Positions 46,708-56,700 of a stretch of 64,000 bases of DNA are shown piece after piece (within the stretch, counting starts at the first letter, position 1; every line of letters begins with the position of its first letter). The stretch comes from Leptolyngbyaceae cyanobacterium RM1_1_2 (lineage in GTDB: Bacteria > Cyanobacteriota > Cyanobacteriia > Phormidesmidales > Phormidesmidaceae), in assembly GCA_012032345.1 (NCBI GenBank), contig JAAUQI010000017.1, forward strand, positions 23,737 to 87,736, in the 5' to 3' direction. The translations under genes were made by a program, and so were the position numbers. A model generated the notes under the pieces. It made no database searches, was not told the DNA's origin, and saw only the letters and a program-made list of their open reading frames with translations.

Positions 46708-48318
46708 ATGAGAAATCAGGTAAAAATTAAGCTCAGTAGAAGCTGGCAAGTCACTATTGGTCGTAGCTTGAGCAAGATTTCGCTCAGCCGTAAAGAACTT
46801 TGGCTATTGCTTGCCTGTCTGCTGGCCTCAATGCTGTTAGTCCCGGCTAGAGTCATGGCTCAAGCAGAAGCCGTAACTGGTGCTGACCGCATTTTTCAGC
46901 CCATTGTAGATGTGATGTCAACGCTGCTATTTTTCAAAATTGGTGGAGAAAACGGGTTTCCTTTTATTGTACTGTGGCTATTCGTGGCCGCTATTTTCTT
47001 CACGTTGCGAATGGGCTTTATCAATTTTCGCGGCTTCAAACACGCGATTCAAGTCGTGCAGGGAAAATTTGATGACCCGCACGACGAAGGCGAGGTATCG
47101 CACTTTCAGGCCCTAGCCACAGCGGTGTCTGGCACAGTAGGCTTGGGAAACATTGCGGGTGTAGCCATCGCCATTCAGCTAGGCGGGCCAGGGGCGATGT
47201 TTTGGCTGACGCTGGCCGGACTCTTTGGCATGGTAACCAAGTTTGTGGAATGTACGCTGGCGGTTAAGTATCGCCGCGTCCTTGAGGATGGCACTGTTTT
47301 GGGCGGGCCGATGTATTACCTGACGCGGGGACTTTCTCCCAGGGGAATGCGTCCGCTGGGTCAGGGACTGGCGGTGCTATTTTGTATTCTCTGCTTGGGT
47401 GGCAGCTTAGGCGGAGCCAATATGTTTCAGTCAAACCAGGCTTATGCAGCCATTTCCAGCCTAATTCCGGGGCTGCCTGCCTGGCTGTTTGGGATTATTT
47501 TGGCGGCGCTGGCCGGATTTGTGATTATTGGCGGTATTCGCCGCATCGGGGGAGTGGCCGAAAAGCTGGTGCCGGCGATGGCCGCTATCTACGCGATCGC
47601 CTGCTTGATCGTGATTGTTGTCAATATTGCTCAGGTGCCAGCGGCGATTGGCACTATTTTCCGCGAAGCCTTTGCCCCCACTGCCGCTGTCGGCGGTATT
47701 GTTGGCGTCATGGTGCAGGGGATTCGGCGCAGCTCTTTCTCCAATGAAGCGGGGGTTGGCTCCGCCGCGATCGCTCACTCCGCTGCCCGCACCGATGAGC
47801 CTATTCGTGAGGGCATTGTGGCTCTGCTAGAGCCGTTCATTGATACGGTGGTAATCTGCAATATGACAGCGATCGCCATCATCCTCACAGGGGTTTACCA
47901 GGACAGCGGAGAAGAACTCAGCGGTGTAGCCATGACCTCTAGCGCTTTTGCCAGCGTCATTGGCTGGTTTCCGATTGTGCTGAGTATTGCGGTTTGCCTG
48001 TTTGCTTTCTCTACAATTATTTCCTGGAGCTATTATGGCATCCAAGCCTGGGTTTATTTGTTTGGTGAGCGCACCACAATTATTTTCAAATGTCTCTACG
48101 TGTTCTGCACCTTTTTAGGCTGCCTAGTGAGCTTAGGCTTAATTATTGACTTTAGCGATTTAATGCTGTTGGGTATGGCGTTCCCAAACCTAATTGGCTG
48201 CTATATTCTTGCCAACGAGGTGGCAGGCGATTTGAAAGATTACTGGCAGCGTCTAACTTCTGGACAAATGCCAACTTTCGACAAGCAGCTTGCCTATGAA
48301 ACGTCAGATCAAACCTAA
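46708..48318 (+). CDS. AGCS-family sodium:alanine/glycine symporter
   Basis: 536 residues, about eleven membrane helices. Family marks include RMGFINFRGFKHAI, SHFQALATAVSGTVGLGNIAGVAIAI and FSNEAGVGSAAIAHSAA. The N-terminal extension carries a hydrophobic stretch that may be a signal anchor (ELWLLLACLLASMLLVPARVMAQ). Takes up alanine or glycine with Na+ across the plasma membrane. Alone in its unit, with long spacers on both sides. Confidence 0.93.
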   Translation: MRNQVKIKLSRSWQVTIGRSLSKISLSRKELWLLLACLLASMLLVPARVMAQAEAVTGADRIFQPIVDVMSTLLFFKIGGENGFPFIVLWLFVAAIFFTLRMGFINFRGFKHAIQVVQGKFDDPHDEGEVSHFQALATAVSGTVGLGNIAGVAIAIQLGGPGAMFWLTLAGLFGMVTKFVECTLAVKYRRVLEDGTVLGGPMYYLTRGLSPRGMRPLGQGLAVLFCILCLGGSLGGANMFQSNQAYAAISSLIPGLPAWLFGIILAALAGFVIIGGIRRIGGVAEKLVPAMAAIYAIACLIVIVVNIAQVPAAIGTIFREAFAPTAAVGGIVGVMVQGIRRSSFSNEAGVGSAAIAHSAARTDEPIREGIVALLEPFIDTVVICNMTAIAIILTGVYQDSGEELSGVAMTSSAFASVIGWFPIVLSIAVCLFAFSTIISWSYYGIQAWVYLFGERTTIIFKCLYVFCTFLGCLVSLGLIIDFSDLMLLGMAFPNLIGCYILANEVAGDLKDYWQRLTSGQMPTFDKQLAYETSDQT

Positions 48319-48380
48319 AACTGTCTTGAGTTCAAACTTGATCTAAAGTAGTGAATCGACCCAGCTAAAATAGTGACTTC

Positions 48381-48413
48381 TGTAGGTTGGGTGAAACGAA
48401 GTGAAACCCAACA
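48381..48413. repeat. Short family A-like element
   Basis: TGTAGGTTGGGTGAAACGAA...GTGAAACCCAAC repeats the core of the family A elements (CTGTAGGTTGGGTGAAGC at 6700). The pair GTTGGGT/ACCCAAC forms a 7-bp hairpin. No 11-bp end sequences are present here. Confidence 0.55.
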
Positions 48414-48589
48414 TTGGTAACAGTTTTGTTGGATTTCCTGAATTAGTCGAGTCTCCTATTTTAGTTAGAATCAGTCCAGCAGACTGCTGCTTAAATGTCA
48501 GGGCAGAGTTCGTTTTAGCCGGATAAGTTGAATGAAAGAGCTTTGTGGAACCTGCCCTAGACATCCACGTCAGCGATCGCACCAGAATC

Positions 48590-48784
48590 TCACTGTTGCT
48601 TCGTGCCCCTAGCTTCTGCTTCCAGTCTGGCTAAGTGACGCCGTCTCTGAGCAGGGGCTAGGGCCTGGTATTCTCCATAGAAGTTGCTGAAAGCCCAAAA
48701 GCTTTTTATTGTGGTTAAAAATTGCTGACGAACTGAGGGGTTTTGTTGCTCTTTGAGCAGGCTTGAAGGGGTGAAGCCAGTCAT
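48590..48784 (-). CDS. Small hypothetical protein, 64 aa
   Basis: From ATG 48784: MTGFTPSSLLKEQQNP, then VRQQFLTTIKSFWAFSNFYGEYQAL and a basic end RRRHLARLEAEARG. The frame is open upstream to 48832, but the ATG at 48784 gives the more natural start. I recall similar short cyanobacterial proteins with SNFYGEYQAL, but no function. Stands alone between two spacers. Confidence 0.6.
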   Translation of the reverse strand: MTGFTPSSLLKEQQNPSVRQQFLTTIKSFWAFSNFYGEYQALAPAQRRRHLARLEAEARGTKQQ

Positions 48785-48933
48785 ATTTGTTTTCTCTATT
48801 GCACTGTATTTCAATATTAGAAATACGAGCAAAAAGGATCAAAAGCTAGAGTCGATGGCTGCTATCAATTAAATTCATGCAGCTCACAAATTATTCACCT
48901 GCGATCGCGCTCTAGTAGCCCCTAATTCACCAG

Positions 48934-49359
48934 CTAGTTAACCTTTTGATACTGCTGCAAGATTCGTCTCTCGGGTACGCTCAGCTCGTCTGGGCTGTCA
49001 GCGGCACGGGCTTTGTCGGCTAGTTCTTGCAGCTTGTCGCTAGCATGGTCGCGCCCTTCCTCGATTTTTTGGTTACGCAGCTCTGTTTTACCTTTGATCC
49101 GCTTAGTAGTCTCTAAGCCTTCGTAAACGTCCCCTGCGGCCTGCTCGACCGCGTCAGCGGCGGCGTCCAGGTTTTCAGCCGTGATGCTCTGGGGGCTAAA
49201 GGGACTGGTATTTTGGTTGGTGAGCTGATTGAGATCAAGGGCGATCGCAGGCTGAGCGATCGCACTCAGGCACAAGACAATTTGTAAAAGTCCAAGGGCG
49301 GCGATTGGGGCCATTTGCCGCAGCCGTAGACCCAGCCGTTTGAGCAAAGAAGAGCGCAT
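48934..49359 (-). CDS. Exported protein of unknown function, 141 aa
   Basis: N-terminal signal peptide (basic MRSSLLKRLGLRLRQ, hydrophobic core, probable cleavage at AIAQPAIALD). The mature part is charged and helical: AADAVEQAAGDVYEGLETTKRIKGKTELR, then EGRDHASDKLQELADKARAA. Looks like a periplasmic or thylakoid-lumen helical protein. Lies 77 bases after glmS on the same strand, so the two may be co-transcribed. Confidence 0.7.
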   Translation of the reverse strand: MRSSLLKRLGLRLRQMAPIAALGLLQIVLCLSAIAQPAIALDLNQLTNQNTSPFSPQSITAENLDAAADAVEQAAGDVYEGLETTKRIKGKTELRNQKIEEGRDHASDKLQELADKARAADSPDELSVPERRILQQYQKVN

Positions 49360-49436
49360 AGAGGATTAAATAGGGCACATCCTTTCTACCCTAGCGCCCT
49401 GCACCAGCGGCCTGCTATATCCAGAGATAGGATTTA

Positions 49437-51341
49437 CTACTCTACCGTGACGCTCTTGGCCAGGTTGCGGGGCTGATCGACATCTAGCCCTCGGCGGGCG
49501 GCGATGTGATAGGCCAGAAGCTGTAGCGGAATTACCGTAAGAATGGGAGAGAGCAGCTCATCTACTTCAGGCACAGGCAGCAGCGAGTCAAAGGTATCTT
49601 CGGCCTCAGCGTCGTTGAGCGGCACCACGCCGATCAGCTGAGCGTCTCGGGCCTTGGCCTCTTGAGCATTAGAAAGCACTTTTTCGTAGACAGCTCCCGG
49701 CATGGCGATCGCCACCACAGGCACCTTGGCGTCTAGCAGCGCGATCGGCCCGTGTTTCATCTCACCCGCCGGGTAGCCCTCAGCGTGGATATAGCTAATC
49801 TCTTTGAGCTTGAGCGCCCCTTCTAGAGCAATAGGAAAGTTAATGCCGCGCCCCAGGAAAATGAAGTCTTGAGTTTCGGCAAAGTCGTGGGCAAGTCCCT
49901 CAATGTAGCGCTCCTGGCTTTCCAAAATCAGTTCAATTTGAGCCGGAAGCTGACGCATTTCGCTGAGAATGACGTCTATTCGCTCAGGGGATAGTGCCTG
50001 ACGGCGATAGGCTAGCTCCAGCGCCAAGAAGTAGAAAACCATTACTTGGGCGGTGAAGGTTTTAGTTGCCGCTACGCCAATCTCAATACCAGCATGAGTG
50101 TCAAGGATATGGGGGACAAGTCGCGCCAGAGAACTCTCGGCCCGGTTGGTAATGCCCAGCAGCCGTGGCTGAAATTCAGGGGCTTGCTGCTGCCGCCGCT
50201 TTTGCTCCATCTCTAGGGCTGCCAGGGTGTCAGCGGTTTCCCCCGACTGAGTGACGCCAATCGTGAGCGTGTGAGGCGTTAAGGGCGAGGGTGAGTAGCG
50301 AAACTCAGAGGCATACTGCACCCTCGTCGGCAGGTTTGCTAGCTGCTCAATTAGATACTTGCCGATCAGGGCTGCGTGCCAGCTAGTGCCACAGGCCACA
50401 ATTTGAATGTGCTCTAATCCCTGTAGTAACTCTGGCTCTAGGCTTAGGCGCACCGGAGACAGGCCGTTGTGGTCTAAGCTCCAGGCCGGGTCAAGATAGG
50501 TTTCAATACTGGTGCGCACCACACCGGGTTGCTCGTAGATCTCTTTGAGCATGAAGTGCTTGAACCCCTGCTTCTCCACCATGATTGGGTTCCAGTTAAG
50601 CGTTCGAGGAAACTTCTTTAGGCGATCGCCTGCTAGGGTATAAACCTCCACTCCCACAGGCGTCAGGCGGGCCAGTTCGCCGTTTTCTAAAGGCAGCACA
50701 GCGCAAGTATGGGGCACAATCGCAGGCGTATCCGAAGCGCAGAAAAATTCTCCCTGACCAAAGCCAATCAGCAGGGGAGCCTGCTGCCGCACTACAATCA
50801 GCTCATCAGCAAAATCTGTGCAGATAATCGCCAGCGCAAAGGCACCTTGAAGGCAATTAGCCGCTAAGCGAACGGCTTCGAGAAAGCCTGACTGCAAGCT
50901 CAGTGGACTCAGCTCACGGGGCGGATTTTTCATAAATTCCGCAATCAGGTGGGGCACCACTTCAGTGTCGGTATCTGAGAGAAACTGATGTCCCTTAGCT
51001 TTGAGATCTTCCCGTAGCTCCCGGTAGTTTTCGATGATGCCGTTTTGTACCACCGCAATGCGGCGGGCTGTGTCAGTATGAGGATGAGCGTTGTACTCTT
51101 CTGGTTTGCCGTGGGTTGCCCACCGGGTGTGACCTATACCTATGCGCGCCGGATTGTCTGAGCCTTCTAGCTTATCTTGCAGGTTTTTCAGCTTGCCTTT
51201 AGCCCGGACACAGTGCAGTTCACCCTCTGAAATAGTGGCAACGCCCGCAGAGTCGTAGCCGCGATACTCTAGCTTTTGCAAACCTTCTAGCAGAATGCTG
51301 CTAGCGGGTCGAGTGCCAATGTATCCAACAATTCCGCACAT
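49437..51341 (-). CDS. glmS: Glutamine-fructose-6-phosphate aminotransferase
   Basis: Makes glucosamine-6-phosphate for peptidoglycan and lipopolysaccharide. 634 residues: N-terminal glutaminase with catalytic Cys2 (MCGIVGYIGT) and HTRWATHG, then two SIS sugar-isomerase domains (VACGTSWHAALIGKYLIEQ, VTQSGETADTLAAL, AEGYPAGEMKHGPIAL) and the ending QPRNLAKSVTVE. No glmS ribozyme-like sequence was recognised in the short 5' region before the divergent kinase gene. Confidence 0.97.
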   Translation of the reverse strand: MCGIVGYIGTRPASSILLEGLQKLEYRGYDSAGVATISEGELHCVRAKGKLKNLQDKLEGSDNPARIGIGHTRWATHGKPEEYNAHPHTDTARRIAVVQNGIIENYRELREDLKAKGHQFLSDTDTEVVPHLIAEFMKNPPRELSPLSLQSGFLEAVRLAANCLQGAFALAIICTDFADELIVVRQQAPLLIGFGQGEFFCASDTPAIVPHTCAVLPLENGELARLTPVGVEVYTLAGDRLKKFPRTLNWNPIMVEKQGFKHFMLKEIYEQPGVVRTSIETYLDPAWSLDHNGLSPVRLSLEPELLQGLEHIQIVACGTSWHAALIGKYLIEQLANLPTRVQYASEFRYSPSPLTPHTLTIGVTQSGETADTLAALEMEQKRRQQQAPEFQPRLLGITNRAESSLARLVPHILDTHAGIEIGVAATKTFTAQVMVFYFLALELAYRRQALSPERIDVILSEMRQLPAQIELILESQERYIEGLAHDFAETQDFIFLGRGINFPIALEGALKLKEISYIHAEGYPAGEMKHGPIALLDAKVPVVAIAMPGAVYEKVLSNAQEAKARDAQLIGVVPLNDAEAEDTFDSLLPVPEVDELLSPILTVIPLQLLAYHIAARRGLDVDQPRNLAKSVTVE

Positions 51342-51447
51342 GAAACTGACTCCTTGCCCAGTAAACTAAAGGTTATGTCGTCTAGCCTGTAGCGATTCAA
51401 CGCAACGCACTTAACTGCTCAATAGCATACACGCTGGGGCTAAAGCC

Positions 51448-52653
51448 ATGAATGATCTGGGTCAGGCTCTCCTGCAAAAGGTAAAGCCGATTACGAAGCA
51501 GTGGATTCAAATTGTCTCACAAGACCGTGAAATTAGCAGCGCTCAGCAGCTCACTCACACAGCCATCTTAGACAGCTTGCCGCAGGTGCTAGAGGGCGTG
51601 GCGACCCTGCTCAGCGAGGCTATTCGAGATGACTTGAACGGACTAGACGACAACAGTTTAGAACACGGCGTTGTCCGTGCTCAGCAGGGCTTTGATGCCT
51701 CTGAGATTGCCCGTGAATATCGCATCCTGCGGGAAGTAATTTTTGTAGCGCTAGAAGCTGATTTGCTCACCGGAACGGCAGTAGAAGTTTTGCAGGCTAC
51801 TCGCAGCATCAATGGTGTCCTCGATCGCGTTATTGTTTTAAGCTTGGAGAGCTATATCGAACAGCGCCTGACGAAGCTAGCCGAAATTGAAGAGCAGCTA
51901 GTTTTAACTGGACAGGAGCTAACTCGCCTAGCTCAAATTCATCAAGAGCAGCTTTCACAGCTAGCTCACGAACTCAAAAATCCGCTGAACTCAATATTGG
52001 GTTTTTCCAGCCTGCTGTTAAAAAAGTTTCAGAACCGTACAGAAACCGGAGAGGGCAATCCCGCTGATTTGCAGAATATCGAGCGCGTCATTCGCAACGG
52101 TCGTCATATTCTGGCGATCATCAATAACAGCCTGGATATGGCTCGCTCGCAGCTGGGCACCCAGCAGTTAGACCTCAAAACCCTGGCGCTGCGTGAGTTT
52201 TTAGACGATCTGGTAGCTAACACGCTGCCGCTGGCCCAGCGTAAGCAGCTTGTTGTCGTGATGGACTGCGATCGCACTCCGGCTGCAATCACCACCGACG
52301 CGGTGCGGCTGCGACAGATCATTAGCAATTTGCTCAGCAATGCAGTGCGCTATACCCAAGCCGGAACCATTCGCGTCACCTGTGAACAGCCTGATGCGCA
52401 AACTTGGTTGATTGCGATCGCAGATACTGGCATCGGTATTTCTCCAGACATGCAAAAACGTATCTTTGAACCCTACTTTCGAGTCAGCCCAGCCAGTAAC
52501 GAGATCGAAGACGGTACAGGCTTAGGACTGGCTATTGTTCATCGGTTAGTGACGCTGCTGCAGGGTAAAATTGACCTAGTTTCTGCACCTAGCCAGGGTT
52601 CTACATTTACCCTGACCTTTCCGCTGGTGCTGACTGCCCAAGAGCGCGGCTGA
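51448..52653 (+). CDS. Sensor histidine kinase with RsbRD-like N-terminal domain
   Basis: 401 residues, soluble. The N-terminal ~150 residues (LLQKVKPITKQWIQIVSQDREI, LPQVLEGVATLLSEAIRD, GFDASEIAREYRILREVI) match the RsbRD/RsbT co-antagonist N-domain used for signal input. Then a coiled coil, HisKA with AHELKNPLNSILGFSSLLL, and a complete ATPase domain ([50 protein letters not shown]). Divergent from glmS by 106 bases. Cognate regulator unknown. Confidence 0.88.
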   Translation: MNDLGQALLQKVKPITKQWIQIVSQDREISSAQQLTHTAILDSLPQVLEGVATLLSEAIRDDLNGLDDNSLEHGVVRAQQGFDASEIAREYRILREVIFVALEADLLTGTAVEVLQATRSINGVLDRVIVLSLESYIEQRLTKLAEIEEQLVLTGQELTRLAQIHQEQLSQLAHELKNPLNSILGFSSLLLKKFQNRTETGEGNPADLQNIERVIRNGRHILAIINNSLDMARSQLGTQQLDLKTLALREFLDDLVANTLPLAQRKQLVVVMDCDRTPAAITTDAVRLRQIISNLLSNAVRYTQAGTIRVTCEQPDAQTWLIAIADTGIGISPDMQKRIFEPYFRVSPASNEIEDGTGLGLAIVHRLVTLLQGKIDLVSAPSQGSTFTLTFPLVLTAQERG

Positions 52654-52687
52654 GCAATCATAGAAAAACGATTAGCCTCAAAGCCGC

Positions 52688-53644
52688 TTAATAATCTAAC
52701 TCTTCCTCATACTCGGTCACTTTCTTCTTCTGCGGCAGATTGACCGGGGGGGCTTCGTAGGGTTCTGGGACGTCATCGTCAGACCAAACATCTCCGGTGA
52801 CGTCGTCATCCTCAGTTTCGTAGGTAGCATAGGTCTCCTGAGGCGGCGTAGCATCGCTCCAGTTATCTTCCTCAAGGTCATCCGCATAGGCTTCTAGCTT
52901 CGCTTCCTGGCGCGGCATTGGGTTCATTGGCAACGGCTCAGACTGATTCCAGTCGTCATCGCTCCAGCGCTCCTCAGTCACTGGCGGTCGCTCACGCAGG
53001 GTCTGGTCAATTGGCACCTCTGATCCAGAAGTCAGCTGATTAGAGGTAGAGACCGGCATCATGTAGGCATCTTCGGCGTCCCGCTCCCAAGGGGGGCTAC
53101 CAATACCCAGACGCTCCAGAATGCCTACGGTTACCTGTACCAGCTTTTCTTCAGCCCCTTCAAACACAATCAGGCGATCGGGGCCACTGCTGACAATTTC
53201 ATCAATCGGTAGCTCATAGGTGCTGACGACCTGATCGGGAATTTGAGGCAGGCCCAGGGAGGCAATTACCAGGGACTCAATCTTACCCGTCACCATGTCA
53301 AATTTGAATCCACGGACTCGACCTAACGATTCGCCCGCTTCAGTAATCACTTCGCACCTAACCAGAGTGCTGTAGGGCGCGATACTGATGTCATCTTCGA
53401 TCGCGTCCTCATCGTCTACCAAAATCACATCACCGATTTGGCGAATACTGCTGAGCAACATTACCTGCTCAGTGCTAGAAACGACGCTAGAGAGAATGTT
53501 TTCTCGCAGTCCTAGCGCCACCACTTCACCGCGATCGACATCTACCCATAGCTGGCTGATAATTCCCAGGCGCTTGCCGCCATTGCGGGTGATCACCTGC
53601 GTACCTAATAGATCGGAGCGTAGTCGGCTTTGTTCAAAAGTCAT
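52688..53644 (-). CDS. PRC-barrel domain protein
   Basis: 318 residues from ATG 53644 (MTFEQSRLRSDLLGTQV). Two PRC-barrel-like units: GTQVITRNGGKRLGIISQLWVDVDRGEVVALGL and CEVITEAGESLGRVRGFKFDMVTGKIESLVI. The second half is disordered and very acidic with WSDDDW-like repeats, then a short basic patch and YEEELDY end. PRC-barrels occur in photosynthetic reaction centre and RNA-processing proteins; the role here is unknown. The gene lies 72 bases downstream of smc on the same strand and could share its transcript. Confidence 0.85.
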   Translation of the reverse strand: MTFEQSRLRSDLLGTQVITRNGGKRLGIISQLWVDVDRGEVVALGLRENILSSVVSSTEQVMLLSSIRQIGDVILVDDEDAIEDDISIAPYSTLVRCEVITEAGESLGRVRGFKFDMVTGKIESLVIASLGLPQIPDQVVSTYELPIDEIVSSGPDRLIVFEGAEEKLVQVTVGILERLGIGSPPWERDAEDAYMMPVSTSNQLTSGSEVPIDQTLRERPPVTEERWSDDDWNQSEPLPMNPMPRQEAKLEAYADDLEEDNWSDATPPQETYATYETEDDDVTGDVWSDDDVPEPYEAPPVNLPQKKKVTEYEEELDY

Positions 53645-53728
53645 GTCGAGTCCCAATCACAAATCGGGCCATGAATACCTAAGTATTTAGACGTCCATCT
53701 TACCCAGGATTGCCATAAGTTGACAGAA

Positions 53729-56700
53729 CTACATTGAAGCACTCTTTGGCTCAAGGTTCAGCCCCAGCACCTGGGTATAAGCGCCTCTTGCCTGAGTTAC
53801 TCCAATAGTACGCTCAGACGATTCGATCATCGGACGTCGCAGGCTCACCACAATAAACTGAGCCTGCTGGGCCTGATGCTTGATCATTTTAGCTAATCGC
53901 TCTACGTTTGCTCCGTCTAAGAACATATCAACTTCATCAAAAGCATAAAAAGGAGAGGGGCGATAGCGCTGTAGGGCAAAAATAAAGCTCAGGGCCGTCA
54001 AAGATTTTTCGCCTCCTGACATTGAGGCTAGCCGCCGCACAGGCTTGCCTTTGGGATGAGCGACTAAATTTAGCCCGCCATTAAACGGATCTTGGGGGTC
54101 GTCAAGCTGCAGATAGCCATCGCCATCAGAGAGTTCAGCAAAAATTGTCTGGAAGTTTTTGTTAACTGCGGTGAAGGCTTCCTTGAATGCCTTGCAGCGC
54201 AGCGTGGTGAAGTTTTCAATCCGCAGCAGCAGTTCTGTGCGCTCTTCTTCCAGGGTGGTCAGCTTTTGGGTGAGTTCGCCTAGGCGCTCCTGGGTGCGGT
54301 TATGTTCTTCTAAGGCCAGCATGTTGACAGGCTCCATCGCCTCTAGCCGCTTTTGCAGCGATCGCACCTGCTGCTGTAGCTTCTCCAAATCAGTATCGGG
54401 GGGCACTACAGGCAGGGGGTCGGGCAGTTCTGCCGACTGGAGGGCGAGGGCTTGCTGGCGCTCTTGACGCTGCTGCTGCCGCTGCTGCTGTACCTCTTGA
54501 AGCTTTTGGCGCTGCCAGTCGAGCTGCTGCAAATCGACCTGCTGCTGTTTGAGCTGTCGTTCGGCGCGATCGCGGTTTGAGCGCTCAGCCGCCAGTACTT
54601 TATCGAGTTCAGCTAGGGCCGAGCGGGTGCAGATAATTTGAGCGTCGAGGGCGGCTTGCTGTTCGGATGCGGCTGCCTGCTGGTTGATTTGGGCCTGCTG
54701 CTGCTGGCGCTGGACGCGAATTTGGCTTTGGGTTTGCTGTAGTTTTTCCTGCAGGCGCTGCTGCTCAGTTTGCAGCGCTTGCTGCTGCTGCTCTGTTGCT
54801 CTAACCGCTTGCTGACATGCTGCTAAGTGCGTTTCAAGCTGGCGAACCTGGGCCTGGGCGATCTGCCATTCGCTGTGAGTTTGAGACTGCTCCAGTGCGC
54901 TCAGGGCCTCTCGCTGGGCTGCAATCTGTGTTTCTAGGGCAGGCATGGCCTCACTCAGGGTTTTCAGCTCGCGTTGGGCTGTGGTTAGCTCTTGCTGTCC
55001 CTTTTGCTGCTGCTGCTGTGCGGTCGCCTGCTGCTGCTGAAGCTGCTGAAGCTGACTGTTGGCCTGCTCGATCTGGAGCTGCTGTTCACGGTAGTGCTGT
55101 CTGGCTTCTATGAGAGCCTGAGACTGTTGCTGGTGGGCTTGGTGGGCCTGATCAAGGGCCTGCTGACAGCGCTGCAGGACTTGCTCAATTTCCTGTAGGC
55201 GATCGCGCAGGGCGATCGCTTCAGCAGACTCTGAGGCTTCAACCGTGCCAAAGTGTAATCGGCCCTGACGTCCAGGCAGGCTGCCCCCGGTCATAGCGCC
55301 GCTGGTTTCTAGCAGTTCGCCGTCCAGAGTGATCATGCGAAACTGCCCCAAATGACGACGGGCAGCGGCCAGCTGCTCAAACACTAGCGTATTGCCAAAG
55401 ACATAGGCAAACACGTCAGTATAGGCTGGCTCACAGTCAATCAAATTAACGGCATAGTCTACCATGCCTTCTGGCCGCTTCCAGGCAGGAACAGGGCTAA
55501 AGTGCGGCACGCGGATAGCATTTAGCGGTAAAAAGGTGGCCCGTCCGGCCCGACGCTGCTTCAGCAGTTCAATGCCAGCGGCAGCAACGCGGTCATCTTC
55601 GACCACCAGATAGCCCAGCCGACTGCCTGCGGCAATTTCGAGCGCTAGCTGATAGCGGGGGTCAACCCGGCCTAGCTGAGCCACTAGGCCACAGACCCCT
55701 GGCAGGCGCTCGTTTAGCAGCACCTTGGTAGCCTGGGTTCCCTGGGTTTCTTGCAGAGCCTGGGCCTGGGCTTCTAGCTTGTCAAGCTGGCGCTGTTTGT
55801 CGCGCTGCTCCTGCATCAGGCGATCGCGGGTTGCTTGCTGTACCTGATGTTCTTGCTCGGCAGCGGCAACGGCCTGGGCCAGGTTTTGGATGTGCTGTTG
55901 GGCAGCGGCCTGCTCGGCGGCAGCTTCAGAGGGAGGGGCAGCCGATTGAATGGCGTCTACTAGCGATTTCAGGGTTTCGCTTTGCTGCTGTTGCTGTAGG
56001 GTGAGCTGCTGAATCCGTTCCTGCAGCCGTACCTGAACGGCCTGCTGGGGGGCTAGCTGCTGCTGCAGGTGCTCTAGCTGATGGCGATGTTGGGTTTGAG
56101 CCTGCACCCAGGCTTGGGAAGCATCGGCGATCGCATCGGTAGCGGCCCGACACTGATCTAGCTCAGTTTGGGCGATCGCTAAAGCCTGCTGGCGACTGGC
56201 CAGGGTCTGCTGCAGGGTTTGACCTAGCTGCTGCTCAATCTGCTCTAGCGATGCCAGATAAGTCTGAATACTGACCTGAACCTGAGCTAGCTGTGCGCTG
56301 ATTGACTGGCTAGCGGCGGTCATTTCCGCCTCTTGCCGCTGGAGCTGACGGCGCTCGGCTTCCTGGGTCGCCAGAGTAGACTGCAGGGCTAGGTGATCCT
56401 CTTCGCCTAGGGCTTTAACCCGCTGGTTGAGGGTCGCTAGGGCCGCAGTTGCCTGCTCAATAGTCTGCTGCAGGGCTTCAATGTTTTGGGTTAGCTCAAT
56501 CTGCTGGCGATCGCCTTGCTCAATCTGCTGGTCAATCTGTTGAATTTGCTGCTGCAGCCGCTGCCAGCCCAATAGCGTTTCCCACAGCAGCCTTTCCTGA
56601 AGCTGAGCTTTGAGCTGCTGGTATTTTTCAGCTTTTTGCCGATCCTGAGCCAGTCGCTCTAGCTGCCCGTTTAGCTCTCTTTCGACAATGCGAAACCGCT

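Noticed and set aside
47382..47830. Overlapping frames of over 70 codons inside the AGCS gene
   Set aside because: They are shadows of a high-GC membrane protein gene on both strands with no motifs or ribosome-binding sites.
51342..51447. glmS ribozyme upstream of glmS
   Set aside because: The spacer is only about 106 bases and lacks any recognisable ribozyme core; such ribozymes are known from Firmicutes.
54467..56650. Dense CTG/CAG runs suggesting a repeat array
   Set aside because: They encode the Gln-rich coiled coils of SMC in the minus strand and stay in frame; no array is present.
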